64,000 bases of DNA, from positions 10,015,501 to 10,079,500 of the forward strand of contig NC_091673.1 of assembly GCF_042453785.1 (NCBI RefSeq), in the 5' to 3' direction. Positions within the stretch are counted from its first letter, which is position 1. Each line of letters starts with the position of its first letter. This document shows, in pieces, positions 1 to 9,971 of the stretch. The translations under genes and the position numbers were made by a program. Under the pieces are notes generated by a model. It did no database searches, had not been told where the DNA came from, and saw nothing but the letters and a program-made list of their open reading frames with translations. Source of the stretch: Malus domestica (Eukaryota > Streptophyta > Magnoliopsida > Rosales > Rosaceae).

Positions 1-32
1 ACCATGATTGGCCTCTGAGACAGTTTGATGTT

Positions 33-323
33 TGTTGATGCATCAATCGAGAAGGTCTTGGAACAACGTAAACCCCAATGTTTGGGTTACATCCACACTG
101 ATGTTGATTATATTTCTCTGTAACTGTATGTATGAATTATAAGTGTAAGGGGGAGTCCTCTAGAGAAAGAGAGTGTTGTTGTGTTTGTAAGGGTATTGCC
201 CTCTGTTGGGTTCACCTAGTCCGATTTGTGAGGGGGGAGGAGTCCCTTTTTATAGAATAAGGGGCTCCTCCTTTTACATAATTATGGGCTGGGTAATGAG
301 GCCCAATATGTGTGGTACCAACA
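33..323 (-). repeat. 3' LTR of element I
   Basis: It is about 291 bp with the same terminal bases as the 3543-3914 copy, but clearly shorter and diverged from it. The minus-strand polypurine tract lies at 324-337. Confidence 0.85.
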
Positions 324-539
324 GTAGTCCCCCAAGTCTTCAGTCAAGAAAGTCTTTTGGCTGGAGACTTGAAATTCAATCCATGTGTGGGCCGAAATAA
401 CTAGATGTCGTCTAGAACTGATACTCGATATGAGGCGGTGCTCAATGTGAAATGATGCTCAACTAGAAGTAGCACATGTTGCAAGGCTGCTCGGCTTGTG
501 GTTTATGTTGCCTTGGTTGGCTCGACTTGTGGCGTTGAA

Positions 540-1260
540 GGTGAGGGGTTCCCTTTTATAGAATAAGGGCTCGCTCATCAATACATAAATGATGGGCTAA
601 AGTTCATGCTCGCGGCGATGCTCTCTAATGATGGTGAGGGAGTCCCTTTTATAGAATAAGGGCTCGCTCTTCAGTATATGAATAATGGGTGCTCTCTAAT
701 GATGGCGAGGGAGTCCCTTTTATAAAATAAGGGCTCGCTTCTCAATACATAAGTGATGGGCTAGAGTTGATGCTCGCGGCGAGGTGATTGCTCAGCAGGC
801 GGCGATGCTCTCTAATAATGGTGAGGGAGTCCATGTTATAAAATAAGGGATCGCTCTTCAATACATAAGTGATGGGCTAAGAGTTTCTCTCTAATGAAGA
901 TGAGAGAGTCCCTTTTATAGAATAAGGGCTCGCTCTTCAATACATAAGTGATGGGCTAAGAGTCTCTCTCTAATGAAGGTGAGGGAGTCACTTTTATAGA
1001 AGAAAGGCTCGCTCCTCAATACATAAATGATAGGCTAGAGTTGATGCTCGCGATGAGGTGGTTGCTCAGTAGGCGGCGATGCTCTATAATGATGGTGAGG
1101 GAGTCCCTTATATAGAATAAGGGCTCGCTCCTCAATACATAAGTGATGGGTTAGAGTGATGCTCGCGGCGAGACGGTTGCTCAACAGGCGACGATGCTCT
1201 CTAATGATGGTGAGGGAGTCCCTTTTATAGAATAAAGGCTTGTTCCTCAATACATAAATA
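540..1260 (-). repeat. Array of TATA-containing units inside element I
   Basis: Eight degenerate units start near 549, 649, 711, 829, 907, 987, 1100 and 1217, at spacings of about 60-120 bp. On the minus strand the core reads roughly TATTCTATAAAAGGGACTC, which includes a good TATA box. A ninth copy of the same core lies in the flanking LTR near 240. The same unit recurs four times in element II at 21505-21840. Confidence 0.8.
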
Positions 1261-1449
1261 ATGGGTGCTCTATATATGGTACACTATAAATAATGGGCTA
1301 AATCCCCCAAGTATTTTTCATGAGGCCCAGTTGCGGAAGCCTAATATATGGTATATAGTGTAGTTCCCTATGTCTTCAGTCAATAGAGTCTATTGGCTGG
1401 AGACTTCAAATTTAATCCATGTATGGGTTGAAGTGGCGGTTGTTTGGAG

Positions 1450-1890
1450 GCGGTCTTTGTATACCATGCACTGAAGCTTTGTAGGTGAAGCTTTGAAGCT
1501 TGAGCTTTTGTAAATGAAGCTTTTGAAGTCGGAGCTTTGTAAATGAAGCTTTTGAAGCTGATTAACATGAGTGATACTCATGAATGTTTATGTTGATTTG
1601 ACATGAGTGATGCTCATGGATGTTGACGTGAGTGATGCGCATGAGTGTTGACATGAATAATGCTTATGAATGTTTATGTATGATTGACATGAGTGATGCT
1701 CATGAATGTTTATGTATAATTGACATGAGTAATGCTCATGTATAATTTTTGGAGTACTGGACGTACTTTTGATCACCTGGTGGGTGATAATAACGGCAGG
1801 CTTCCGAATAATTTTGGAGTACTGGACGTACTTTTGATCACCTGGTTGGTGATAATAGCGGTAGGCTGCCGAATAATTTTGGACTACTGG
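1450..1890 (-). repeat. Minisatellite blocks inside element I
   Basis: There are three simple arrays. One is an AAGCTT/CATTTACAAA-type unit at about 1470-1560, one is a CATGAGTGATGCTCATG-type unit at about 1560-1745, and one is a unit of about 76 bp with GTGATAATAGCGG at 1745-1890. The same three unit types occur in reverse order and orientation in element II (20000-21300), which supports a shared ancestor. Confidence 0.75.
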
Positions 1891-2223
1891 ACATACCTTT
1901 TTTTTTTTTTTTTGCCTTTTTTACACATCAGTATAACTATTCAATAATTGCTCCAATTTGCAGAAGACAACTTAATAAAATATTCATCAATGACAATGAG
2001 TATGGGCTGTAAAGATAAGAGTCTTATCTTTGTGATTGTTTTCCATAAGTGCGAATGGATGATTGAGTGTGGCAGATGAGAGACATGGGCATGGTGGGAA
2101 TGATGCTCAATGTCTTATCTTTGAAAATTTGCATGTTTGCTTTACAGCAAACACATCCATAGCTTTTCCATACCGTCCACCTTCAAATCATGCAGCAAAT
2201 TAGTCTCTTTAAATACACTCACT

Positions 2224-2430
2224 TGCTCATTTTCCTATAGCTTTTTCAGAAAAGTGGGAACATGCATGATGAAAGTTGGTAAGCATCTTCTGCGCTATCA
2301 TCGTGCCAAGTTGACTCCCTTAATCAACAAAGAGCTTGGGCTGCTGTGCATTAATTGCTCATTTTCCTGTCACTTTTTCAGAAAAGTGGGAACATGCATG
2401 ATGAAAGTTGGTGGGCATCTTCTAGTACGA
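2224..2430. repeat. Direct repeat, about 130-bp period
   Basis: Two copies of a stretch containing AAAGTGGGAACATGCATGAT lie near 2224-2300 and 2354-2430, inside element I. No function is evident. Confidence 0.7.
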
Positions 2431-2570
2431 TGTTTTTCATTTTCTAATACTGAGGACCTCCCTCTTCACCACTTCACCGACCAAACCCACCACCAGCACG
2501 GATTCATTTAGATTCACAACCCAAACATTTCTTCCTTCACCACCTCATCCACAACCTTATTGTCCTCTTT

Positions 2571-2729
2571 AACCGCCCTTTCTTTAAGGTGCTCTGAATT
2601 TCTTAAAGACTTAATTTCCGCCACAGCATCTCCCAATTCCCTGTCTTTATCTCGGATGTCATTTTCGAGGTGGTTGAGCTCAACACGGACTGGATCGGAG
2701 CCGTGCATGAGAGTGACGATGTCATCGTC
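2571..2729 (-). pseudogene. MAP70-like gene fragment carried in element I
   Basis: A minus-strand reading frame (2514-2810) contains the stretches VTLMHGSDPVRVELNHLEND and RDKDRELGDAVAEIKSL. These match the start of the conserved coiled-coil region of plant MICROTUBULE-ASSOCIATED PROTEIN 70 (family pattern HGSDPVRVELNRLEN...RDKDREL...EIKSLKFSERLKEKAV). Only about 53 residues of a family of roughly 600 are present, so this is a captured fragment and not a working gene. It lies inside a non-autonomous LTR element at the position where gag would be expected. The identification is from memory of the family motif. Confidence 0.7.
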
Positions 2730-2953
2730 ATTGGAGGCGGCACAGGAGATTCCGACGGAAGAAATTGGTCTTCTTGCAAGCCCTGAAGGAAACAGAGGAG
2801 GCGAATGCAAGCGGCTTCGTCGGCGGTTCGTGTTCGCAGTTGCTAATGTGAGTAGTAGTGCTGGCCATTGAAAATGGGGAAGAAAGATCTGGTGGTGCTG
2901 GGCTCACACGACGCCCTAAATTAAAGGAACAGAAAACTTGTAGTGTCAGTAAG

Positions 2954-3175
2954 TCAGGGTAGAGAAAGAGAGAGGGAATCATTTGCGTCAGAGAGTTCTT
3001 TGGACTTCTTTGATTCTTCTTGGGACTGATAGAGTTGGGCTTTGAGCTCCATGATTGAGGAGGCTTCGACGCCGCTGGTGACACGGTGCTTCTTCGGCAT
3101 AATTAAGGACTCCGTCAGCCATCCGAAGGATTCCACCACCACCCTTCTCTTCTTCGGCTCCTCATCATTCGCCAT
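2954..3175 (-). pseudogene. Possible captured coding fragment, coiled-coil type
   Basis: The minus-strand reading frame of 73 codons includes the stretches MPKKHRVTSGVEASSIMELK and AQLYQSQEESKKSKEL, which are protein-like, lysine/glutamate rich and predicted to be helical. They resemble the start of a CCDC174-type nuclear coiled-coil protein, but only weakly and from memory. The base composition is more even than in the flanking repeats, as expected for captured exon sequence. It could also be an element-specific reading frame with no host origin. Confidence 0.35.
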
Positions 3176-3542
3176 TTTTCTGCAATTTTAGAATCATCAA
3201 AGATCAACGAGCTGGTGGAAGTTATATTCGGGTTTGCTGTTGATTTCTTGCGTGACTGAGATGATGACGATGTCTCCTCCAACGATGATAACGATGCATC
3301 CTCAGCCTTGGTTTTGTTAGTGCCTTCTCGTTTAGGTGGACCGTTGAGGAGGATAAACTGGTTGGTGGCTTTGTGGCGTCTGTAGATTCTGGTTTCTCTG
3401 AAATCCATGGTTGCAGATCAAGTAGGATCTCGGGTTGTGCAGATTCACGGTGGAGTGTGGTGAGGTCTCACGGTGGTGAGATAAAACAAATGAAAGAAAA
3501 CCGACATAGCTTTTTGTGTCGATTCCCACAGATGGCACCAAA

Positions 3543-3914
3543 TGTTGATGCACAAAACTGGAAGGTCTTGGAACAACGTAAATCCGACCGTGAATCTGCA
3601 AGAAAGTAAAGAACACAAGATGTATCGTGGTTCACCCCAATGTTTGGGCTACATCCACACTGATGTTGATTGTATTTCTCTGTAATTGTATGTATGGATT
3701 ACAAGTGTGAGGGGGAGTCCCCCAGAGAAATAGTGTTGTTATGTTTGTGAGGGTTTTGCCCTCTGTTGGGTTCACAGAGTTCGATTTGTAAGGGGAGCCC
3801 ATTGCTATAGAATAAGGGGCTCATCCTTTTACATAATTATGGGCTGGGTAATGAGGCCCAAATGTTGAGGCCCAATGTATCAAGGTCTGAGGCCCAATAT
3901 GTGTGGTACCAACA
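3543..3914 (-). repeat. 5' LTR of element I
   Basis: It is about 372 bp, ends in TGTTG/CAACA, and the primer binding site follows directly on the minus strand at 3523-3542. It carries a stretch matching the inner LTR block of element II (the sequence around the phrase ATTGGGGTGAACCACGATAC). It is longer than its partner at 33-323. Confidence 0.85.
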
Positions 3915-5307
3915 ATGTTAAAAATGCTTTTCCACATGGTGATTTAGAGGAAGAGGTGTACATGGAGATTCCACCAGGTTATGGCTCTGCGAACTCCAAT
4001 GGGAAAATGTGTAGACTTCGGAAGGCACTGTATGATCTTAAACAGTCACCCAGAATGTGGTTTGGGCGATTCACCCAGGCAATGAAGAAGTATGGGTATC
4101 GACAGGGAAACGCAGACCATACGTTGTTCATCAAACGTAAGGATGGCAAGGTAACTCTGTTTATCATATATGTAAATGATATGATTGTCACATGTGATGA
4201 TACGATGGAAATTGAACGTCAGCAAGGGCATTTGTCTTCTGAGTTTGAGATGAAAGATCTTGGAGGACTTAAATATTTTTTGGGAATTGAAGTGGCTAGG
4301 TCTCAGGAAAGAATATACTTATCTCAAAGAAAGTATGTATTGGATCTTTTGTTTGAAACTGGTATGTTAGGGTGTAAACCAGTGGATACACCTATTGTGC
4401 AGAATCATCATCTAGCAATTTATCAGGATCAAGTCCTAGTGAATAAAGAAAGGTATCAAAGATTGGTAAGGCGGTTGATTTACTTGTCGCGTACAAGGCC
4501 AGAGATTGCTTATGTAGTAAGTGTGGTGAGTCAATTTATGCATGCTCTTAGTGAAGATCATATGGCAGCAGTAATGCAGATTTTGAGTTACTTAAAAGGA
4601 GTTCCAGGAAAAAGGTTAATGTATAGAAAGCATGGGCATATGAAGGTGAAAGGGTATGCCGATGCAGATTGGGCTGGAAATATTATTGATCAGCGATCTA
4701 CATCAGGATCATTCACATTTATAGCTGGTAATCTTGTGACTTAGAGAAGTAAGAAGCAAAATGTGGTGGCAAGGTCTTCAGCCGAGGCTGAGTACAGAGG
4801 AATGATACAGTATTTGTGAGCTTCTATGGCTTCGGATTCTAGTCACTAAGATAGGGTTTAAACCAAAAGGTTCTATGTTCTTGTACTGTGATAATCAAGC
4901 AGCACGGGAGATAGCTAACAATCTGATGCAGCATGATAGGACCAAGCATGTTGAGGTGGATAGACATTTTATCAAAGAAAAGTTTGATGTTAAGTTGGTT
5001 GACATTTCGTTTGTGAAGACAGAAGAACAATTGGCAGATATCCTAACTCATGCAGTTTCTGCAAGAAGATTTCAAGACTCACTCGACGAGTTGGGTTTAG
5101 GTGATATCTATGTACCAACTTGAGGGGAAGTGTTGGCGTGAGTCCAAATTAGATTAGGAATATAATTTTGTTTCCTAGTTTGGTTATAATTCTTTTAATA
5201 TTACTTGTATTACAAGTTGTATCTTATATTTAGCCTCCTCGAAGAAGAAGAATAACATAACACAATTCAAACCCTAAACACTTTTATTTACCTGTTGAGT
5301 TGTTCAT

Positions 5308-6702
5308 CAACGTGCTGGCTGAGGTGGTGCAGGATTTGAAGTACTCGTAAAATCAGCTTGCTCCTGAGTGGAGAGATGATACAGATAGATTCTTGCAGCT
5401 AACGATTCTGGATGGCTGTTTCATGTTGGAAGTCGTGTAGGTTGCTTTTCATTTAATGGATGATTATGCTCCTAATGATCACATCTTCAGCAATCAGGGG
5501 AAGCTCCATATCATGTCATACATCAAGTGTGACATGTAAATGCTTAAGAATCAGTTGCCCTGCCCATGCTGGTTCTTGACAAGCTGGTTGCAGTTGTTGA
5601 GCAATTACACTAAGGCATAAGAGTCATTAATGTTGAGAGTTTCAATCTCACGTCAGGAAATTAAGTGTTGCATAATAATTTAAGATAATCTTGAACCTCG
5701 CAATTGATTTTGCATTAGATGTTAACGTTCTAACACATGAGTCTGTATCATATGTCAAATGTTCGAGTTCTAATAGGTATTACTCTGCATTCTATGTTGA
5801 TGTTTTTCGTTGCGCAATAATCTCTATTTGTTTTCGACAAGATGAAGGGTTTGTGATCAAACTCCTAATCGAGTTCTACTCCCCCAGTGCAACAGCCTCA
5901 AGCATGGGACAATGCATGCATTCATTGGATGTGTATAGGAATAGCTAGCTTCAGGGAGAGCCTTATTGCAAAACAGGTCACTGCAGATTACAAATTGAAC
6001 CGTCACGATGAAATCATCTGGTCAGCAACAGAGCTCAATGAAGCCGAGATCAGATTCAAGAAAAACAAAACCACTAGCCTCAAAGACATCTCATTCGCCA
6101 GGGAGTCCTCATGCTCTCAACCGTCGTTATGGATGACACCATTGAGTCCATGTTCTTGAATCTGATAGCGCTTGAGCGCTTCCATGTTGGGGCAGGCAAC
6201 AAGGTCACATCATATATGTTTTTCTTGGACATCATCATAGACAATGCCGGAGATGTTGCCCTGCTACATGCAAAATGTATCATCCAAAACACCCTGGGAA
6301 GTGACAATGCAATTGCGAATCTTTTCAACTCACTTTCTAAGGACATAACGCTTGATCCAGACAGCAGCTTTAACGCGGTGCATAAGAAAGTGTATCACGA
6401 TTCACTACTGCAATAAGCCTTGGAACGTGTGGTGCGCCATTCTCGTTCACACTTATTTCAGGAATCCATGGGCTATTATTTCCCTCATTGTTGGTGTCTT
6501 CCTCTTCGTGCTCACTATAGCTGAGACTGAATACTCCATAAATCCCTACTACTTTCCAAATGATGATCATCCCACCTGCATATGTTATCTTAACAATTCT
6601 ACCACCCCTACGACTCCACCAAACGCTGCATACTCCACCTCACCATCAAGATTTATAATTTATTTCGTTCTTATGTTCATTGTATGGATGCTTATGGATT
6701 GA
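5308..6702 (+). pseudogene. DUF247 (UPF0481) family pseudogene
   Basis: Family-typical stretches appear in order but in different frames. LAEVVQDLK and FLQLTILDGCFMLEV lie near 5312-5435, PNDHIFSNQGKLHIMSYIK near 5475-5530, and IIWSATELNEAEIRFKK near 6015-6065. ESMFLNLIALERFHVGAG lies near 6145-6200, LFNSLSKDITLDP near 6325-6362, and CNKPWNVWCAILVHTYFRNP near 6410-6470. A hydrophobic C-terminal helix and YYFPND follow, where DUF247 proteins usually end. Several stops and frameshifts (at least three frames are used) make this a dead host gene. The N-terminal part is missing and is probably beyond the left edge, cut off by the Copia insertion. The DUF247 function is unknown; members occur as large plant clusters and some act in self-incompatibility in grasses. 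Confidence 0.8.
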
Positions 6703-7433
6703 TGATTGTTTTAATCATTTATAACAATCATTTGTAGGTTTTGGAAGTTTCTTCTCCTTATTTGTTTGAATGATTTCCTCTTATTTGCTTGATGTCAAAG
6801 AAACACCAGCATTCGAAGATTGAAGAACCATAATTGTTTATTTTCTATCCATAAATAAGTTATAAGTGAGGGAAAATGCATGTTCTATGACGATGATTTT
6901 TCGAGATAGTTATGTAGAACAAATGACCAAGTGGATAGAAGAAAAAATGTATTGAAGGAAGACAAAAGGATGCAGGGAGAAATTACATATTTGCCAGACG
7001 AGCTCCATTTTGAGTCCACGATACCTTTCTGAAAAGAGCATAACGTCCAGGTTTAAACACACTGCTTTGCTGTAACATAAGATAGATTTTAGCCATTCGA
7101 GGACTAAATCTCAAAATCGCATTTACGTCCAATTTAGTTCCTTCTCGGACTCCCCAACATTTCCAAAGGTTAAGTCAAGTCTTTATATTTCCTACAACTA
7201 ACCTACCTTCCCAATGGTTTAAGTCTTTGCATTCCCTAAGACTTCCCAACATTCTCATGGGTTAAGTTTAAGTCTATTTAAGCTTATGCTTCTATTGTAA
7301 TGCATTATTCAACAATTAGTTAAAATATCTTCTCTCTCTAAACTAGTGGACTCAAGAGCTTTGTTCTTCAAAAAACTATGCTTGTAATCTTTGTTAGCTT
7401 CGTGATTGGTCAAATAGTATTATATATCAAGAT
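6703..7433. other. Intergenic stretch without recognised gene
   Basis: AT-rich. The part from about 7080 to 7420 has LTR-like character (several phrases of the type CCCAACATTYYCAWGGGTTAAG, then a pyrimidine-rich block), but no paired copy or boundary is visible in the window. Confidence 0.4.
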
Positions 7434-9645
7434 TATCATAAATAGTCCCTGAAATTGACTAATCCCATCAAGATGATTCCTGAAATTGAAAATCGATTAA
7501 AAAACAAAATAATTTTTATTTCTATATAATTATAAACTTAAAAAAAAAAAAAGATTACTGTTTATCTTCTTCCCCACCCCATTCGAGCAACACCCAGCCC
7601 CCACCCCACCCCGTCCCGTCGACAACACCAGAGAGGTTTCAATTCGGATTATTGGCATCGGCAAGCACGAGGACCGCGGGAACAGGGTGCGATAGTGGTG
7701 TTTCAAGGGGAGGAGAGCCCCTACCCACTATGTTGCCTGGACCTCCGAGTTAAGCAAAACTGAAAGGATTTCAATTCGGATTATCGACGTCGACGAGTGT
7801 AGTTTCAATTCGGATTATCAAGCTCTCCCTCCATAGTGTTTTCTTTTGGGAAATATTTGAGAGAGTAGTTGTTTCAGAATTTTCTTTCCTTATGTAGGCG
7901 ACAGGGTGGGGTGGGAGCTGGTGTTTGGGTTAAAACTTGAACTTTGGGCTCAAAAGGGAGATAGCCCAAAAGAAGATCTAGAAGGAAGGAAGCCGAAGCC
8001 CAGAAGAAGGGAGAAGCCATTTTCCCGACTAAGTGCAGATCACTTAAGCCACTTGCTCACCTACCTAGAGATCAAGTGGTGTAAACTAGCCAGCTAATCA
8101 GCCCAAAAGTACTTTACAATGGCAGTACAAGTAAAAAGTTGATGAGTCACTACCCTTCAGCAGCATGCGGGCAAGATTAATCTTGCAGGCAGTCAAGCCA
8201 AATCATCTATAAAAGGGGAAAGAGAAATCAAAGATAGGGACACTCAAACAAACAAACAAATACACAAACTCTGCTCAAGCCAGATTTGCATACGAAGCTG
8301 TAGTCAACATCAAGCCTTCATCCTTTTCGGGATCAACCTTCACCAAAAAACCTTTGTAAAAACTCTGCTACCCTGTCTAAATCTTGTTGTAGTATCGATT
8401 CCCTCCTGTAAACTCATTCCCCAATCTCCCCTTCTAGCACTCAAATCCTTTGTAAATCACAAAGAGAGGAAGTTGTAAGACGATCAGCCTTGCCCGACAA
8501 GGTGAAAACCTTGCCCGACCCTCTTTGTTTTGTCTTTTCAGTCATAAATCTAGTAATATGATGTATATTTCCATTTGCATCTAAAGTTATTTCTAGCAAG
8601 TTTATGATTAAAAGGCTTCTAAGTTCTAACCTCTCGGGCATACAAGATTGATCAATTAAAAGTCCTTGGTCTCAAGGCATAAACAAGAACTTTATGTGGA
8701 CTTAACTCATCCACGACAGTCCTTGATAACAAGAAGTCCAAAGTTACTTAGGGTGCAAGTAATCAGCCTATTTCTCAGTTTTACTGCTGTTATACTATGA
8801 TTGCCATAGAACGCTTAGTATAGAATTAACTTTGATGGGAAGCCTCAAGGCCTATAACTAAGGCCCTATAAAGGCACCTATCTGGGTTCGTTCTGCTCCT
8901 CGGGCACGGGCAATTAAAGGATAACAGTTGTGATACTTCTACAACAATGAAACAACCAATATATATTTGAGTACTTACTTAGTTTTGATTAGAAGCCTCA
9001 AGGCCTACACCTAAGGCCCTACAAAAGCACATTTCAGAGCTAATTCAGTATCTCGGGCATACATAACATATGTTTTACATTTGTCATACTAAAGATAGCA
9101 GTGGCACGCCTAAACACTTAAAGGTTAATTTTGATTGTGAGCTTCAAGGCCTACACCTAAAACTCCATAAAGGCACATTTCAGAAGTAACTATGTCCTTC
9201 TCTTACAGCCCGACAATAAGCAAAAGCCCGACAGACAATATCAACCTGCGCCAACCCTGCGCCAACCTCTTGGAGAGCTGTGCGCTCGTTTGCCAGGAAA
9301 CGTCCCCATCGAAAATTCCTCCAGATGAACAGCTGGGTGTTGCTCGGATGGGGTGGGGAAGAAGATAATCAGTAATCTTCTTTTATTTTTTTCAAGTTTA
9401 TAATTATATAGAAATAAAAATTATTTTTTATTATTTAAATATTTTTAATTTATATAATAATATTTAATTAGACCTAATTACTTGACATTCAACATAATTT
9501 TTAACAGAAATATAACAGATGAACCACATTGATTTGCAGCATTCAATTTCAGGAACTACATTAATTAATTTTCAATTTCAAAAACTATCTTTGATGAGAT
9601 GTGTCAATTTCAAGATCATTTGTGATAAAAATGATTGATTTCTTA
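7434..9645. mobile_element. TIR DNA element, possibly Pack-MULE-like, containing LTR-like DNA
   Basis: Long imperfect inverted repeats lie at about 7434-7610 and 9340-9640. Both carry the phrases GAAATTGA and CATCAARGAT, then a GATTACTG/CAGTAATC block and a GGGTGTTGCTCG block. Just inside each arm the DNA is GC-rich (7560-7800 and 9240-9350) with three copies of TTTCAATTCGGATTAT on the left. That suggests captured exon DNA as in Pack-MULEs. I could not define a target duplication. Confidence 0.55.
7905..9240 (+). repeat. LTR-like block, probable solo LTR
   Basis: It has a TATA-like CTATAAAAGGGG at 8210-8221, CAAACAAACAAA downstream, and three degenerate repeats centred near 8850, 9005 and 9150 with the phrase CTCAAGGCCTA. 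No coding region and no partner LTR are present. Exact ends are not resolved. Confidence 0.45.
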
Positions 9646-9659
9646 AAAGTACCGACAGA

Positions 9660-9971
9660 TGGATAATACCCCGATTTTATATCTTTCCATACAATTTTCA
9701 GGCCTCACAAAGAAAACTTGGGGCTGCATCATCATCTTCTGTACAGAAAGCTCTCCCACTATATACATGGAAGGAGGGGAGGAGAGTGGGGAAGACAGGC
9801 TGCATGCCCGCCGGGGTCTCTACGAAAGTCCAAACTCCGCACTCTCTCATATCTCGAAATGAAACGAACCAAAATCAGTCGACCAATTTTGGGTTCTACA
9901 GTCCAAGAAAAAAGTGACTGTACTTGCACTCGCACTTCAGTCATATAACTCGAGAGCTGTCCTTTATCCCT
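9660..9971 (-). other. Probable 3' UTR and downstream region of the HGSNAT-like gene
   Basis: The 312 bases after the TGA at 9972-9974 hold no further coding signal. The short overlapping frames here lack any family resemblance. Confidence 0.4.

Larger units (their letters stand above)
33..3914 (-). mobile_element. Non-autonomous LTR element I (LARD/TRIM-like) with host gene pieces
   Basis: Seen: two LTRs, 33-323 and 3543-3914, both bounded by TGTTG...CAACA and flanked by the 5-bp duplication ATGTT (28-32 and 3915-3919). In minus orientation the primer site TTTGGTGCCATCTGTGGGAA abuts the inner edge of the 3543-3914 LTR, and a polypurine tract (ACTTGGGGGACTAC) abuts the other LTR at 324-337. 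I see no gag-pol reading frame. The interior holds a MAP70-like piece, a possible second coding piece, tandem repeats and an array of TATA-containing units. It lies in the RT region of an older Copia element, so it is younger than that host. It shares ends, primer site and repeats with the element at 17692-22518. Confidence 0.88.
1..5310 (+). mobile_element. Old Ty1/Copia LTR element, partial, split by a second LTR element
   Basis: Seen: 1-32 and 3915-5310 read as one Copia polyprotein region once the element at 33-3914 is set aside. The RT stretch around the junction matches the Copia pattern FDVxNAFxHGDLEEEVYM. It is followed by the RNase H region with its ADILTHA-type end near 5035-5060, a polypurine tract near 5121-5130 and a putative 3' LTR from 5131 to about 5310 that begins TGTTGG. 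The 5' part lies outside the window. It is a broken fossil with several breaks. It seems to sit inside a DUF247 gene that resumes at about 5308. The LTR outer end is uncertain. Confidence 0.8.
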
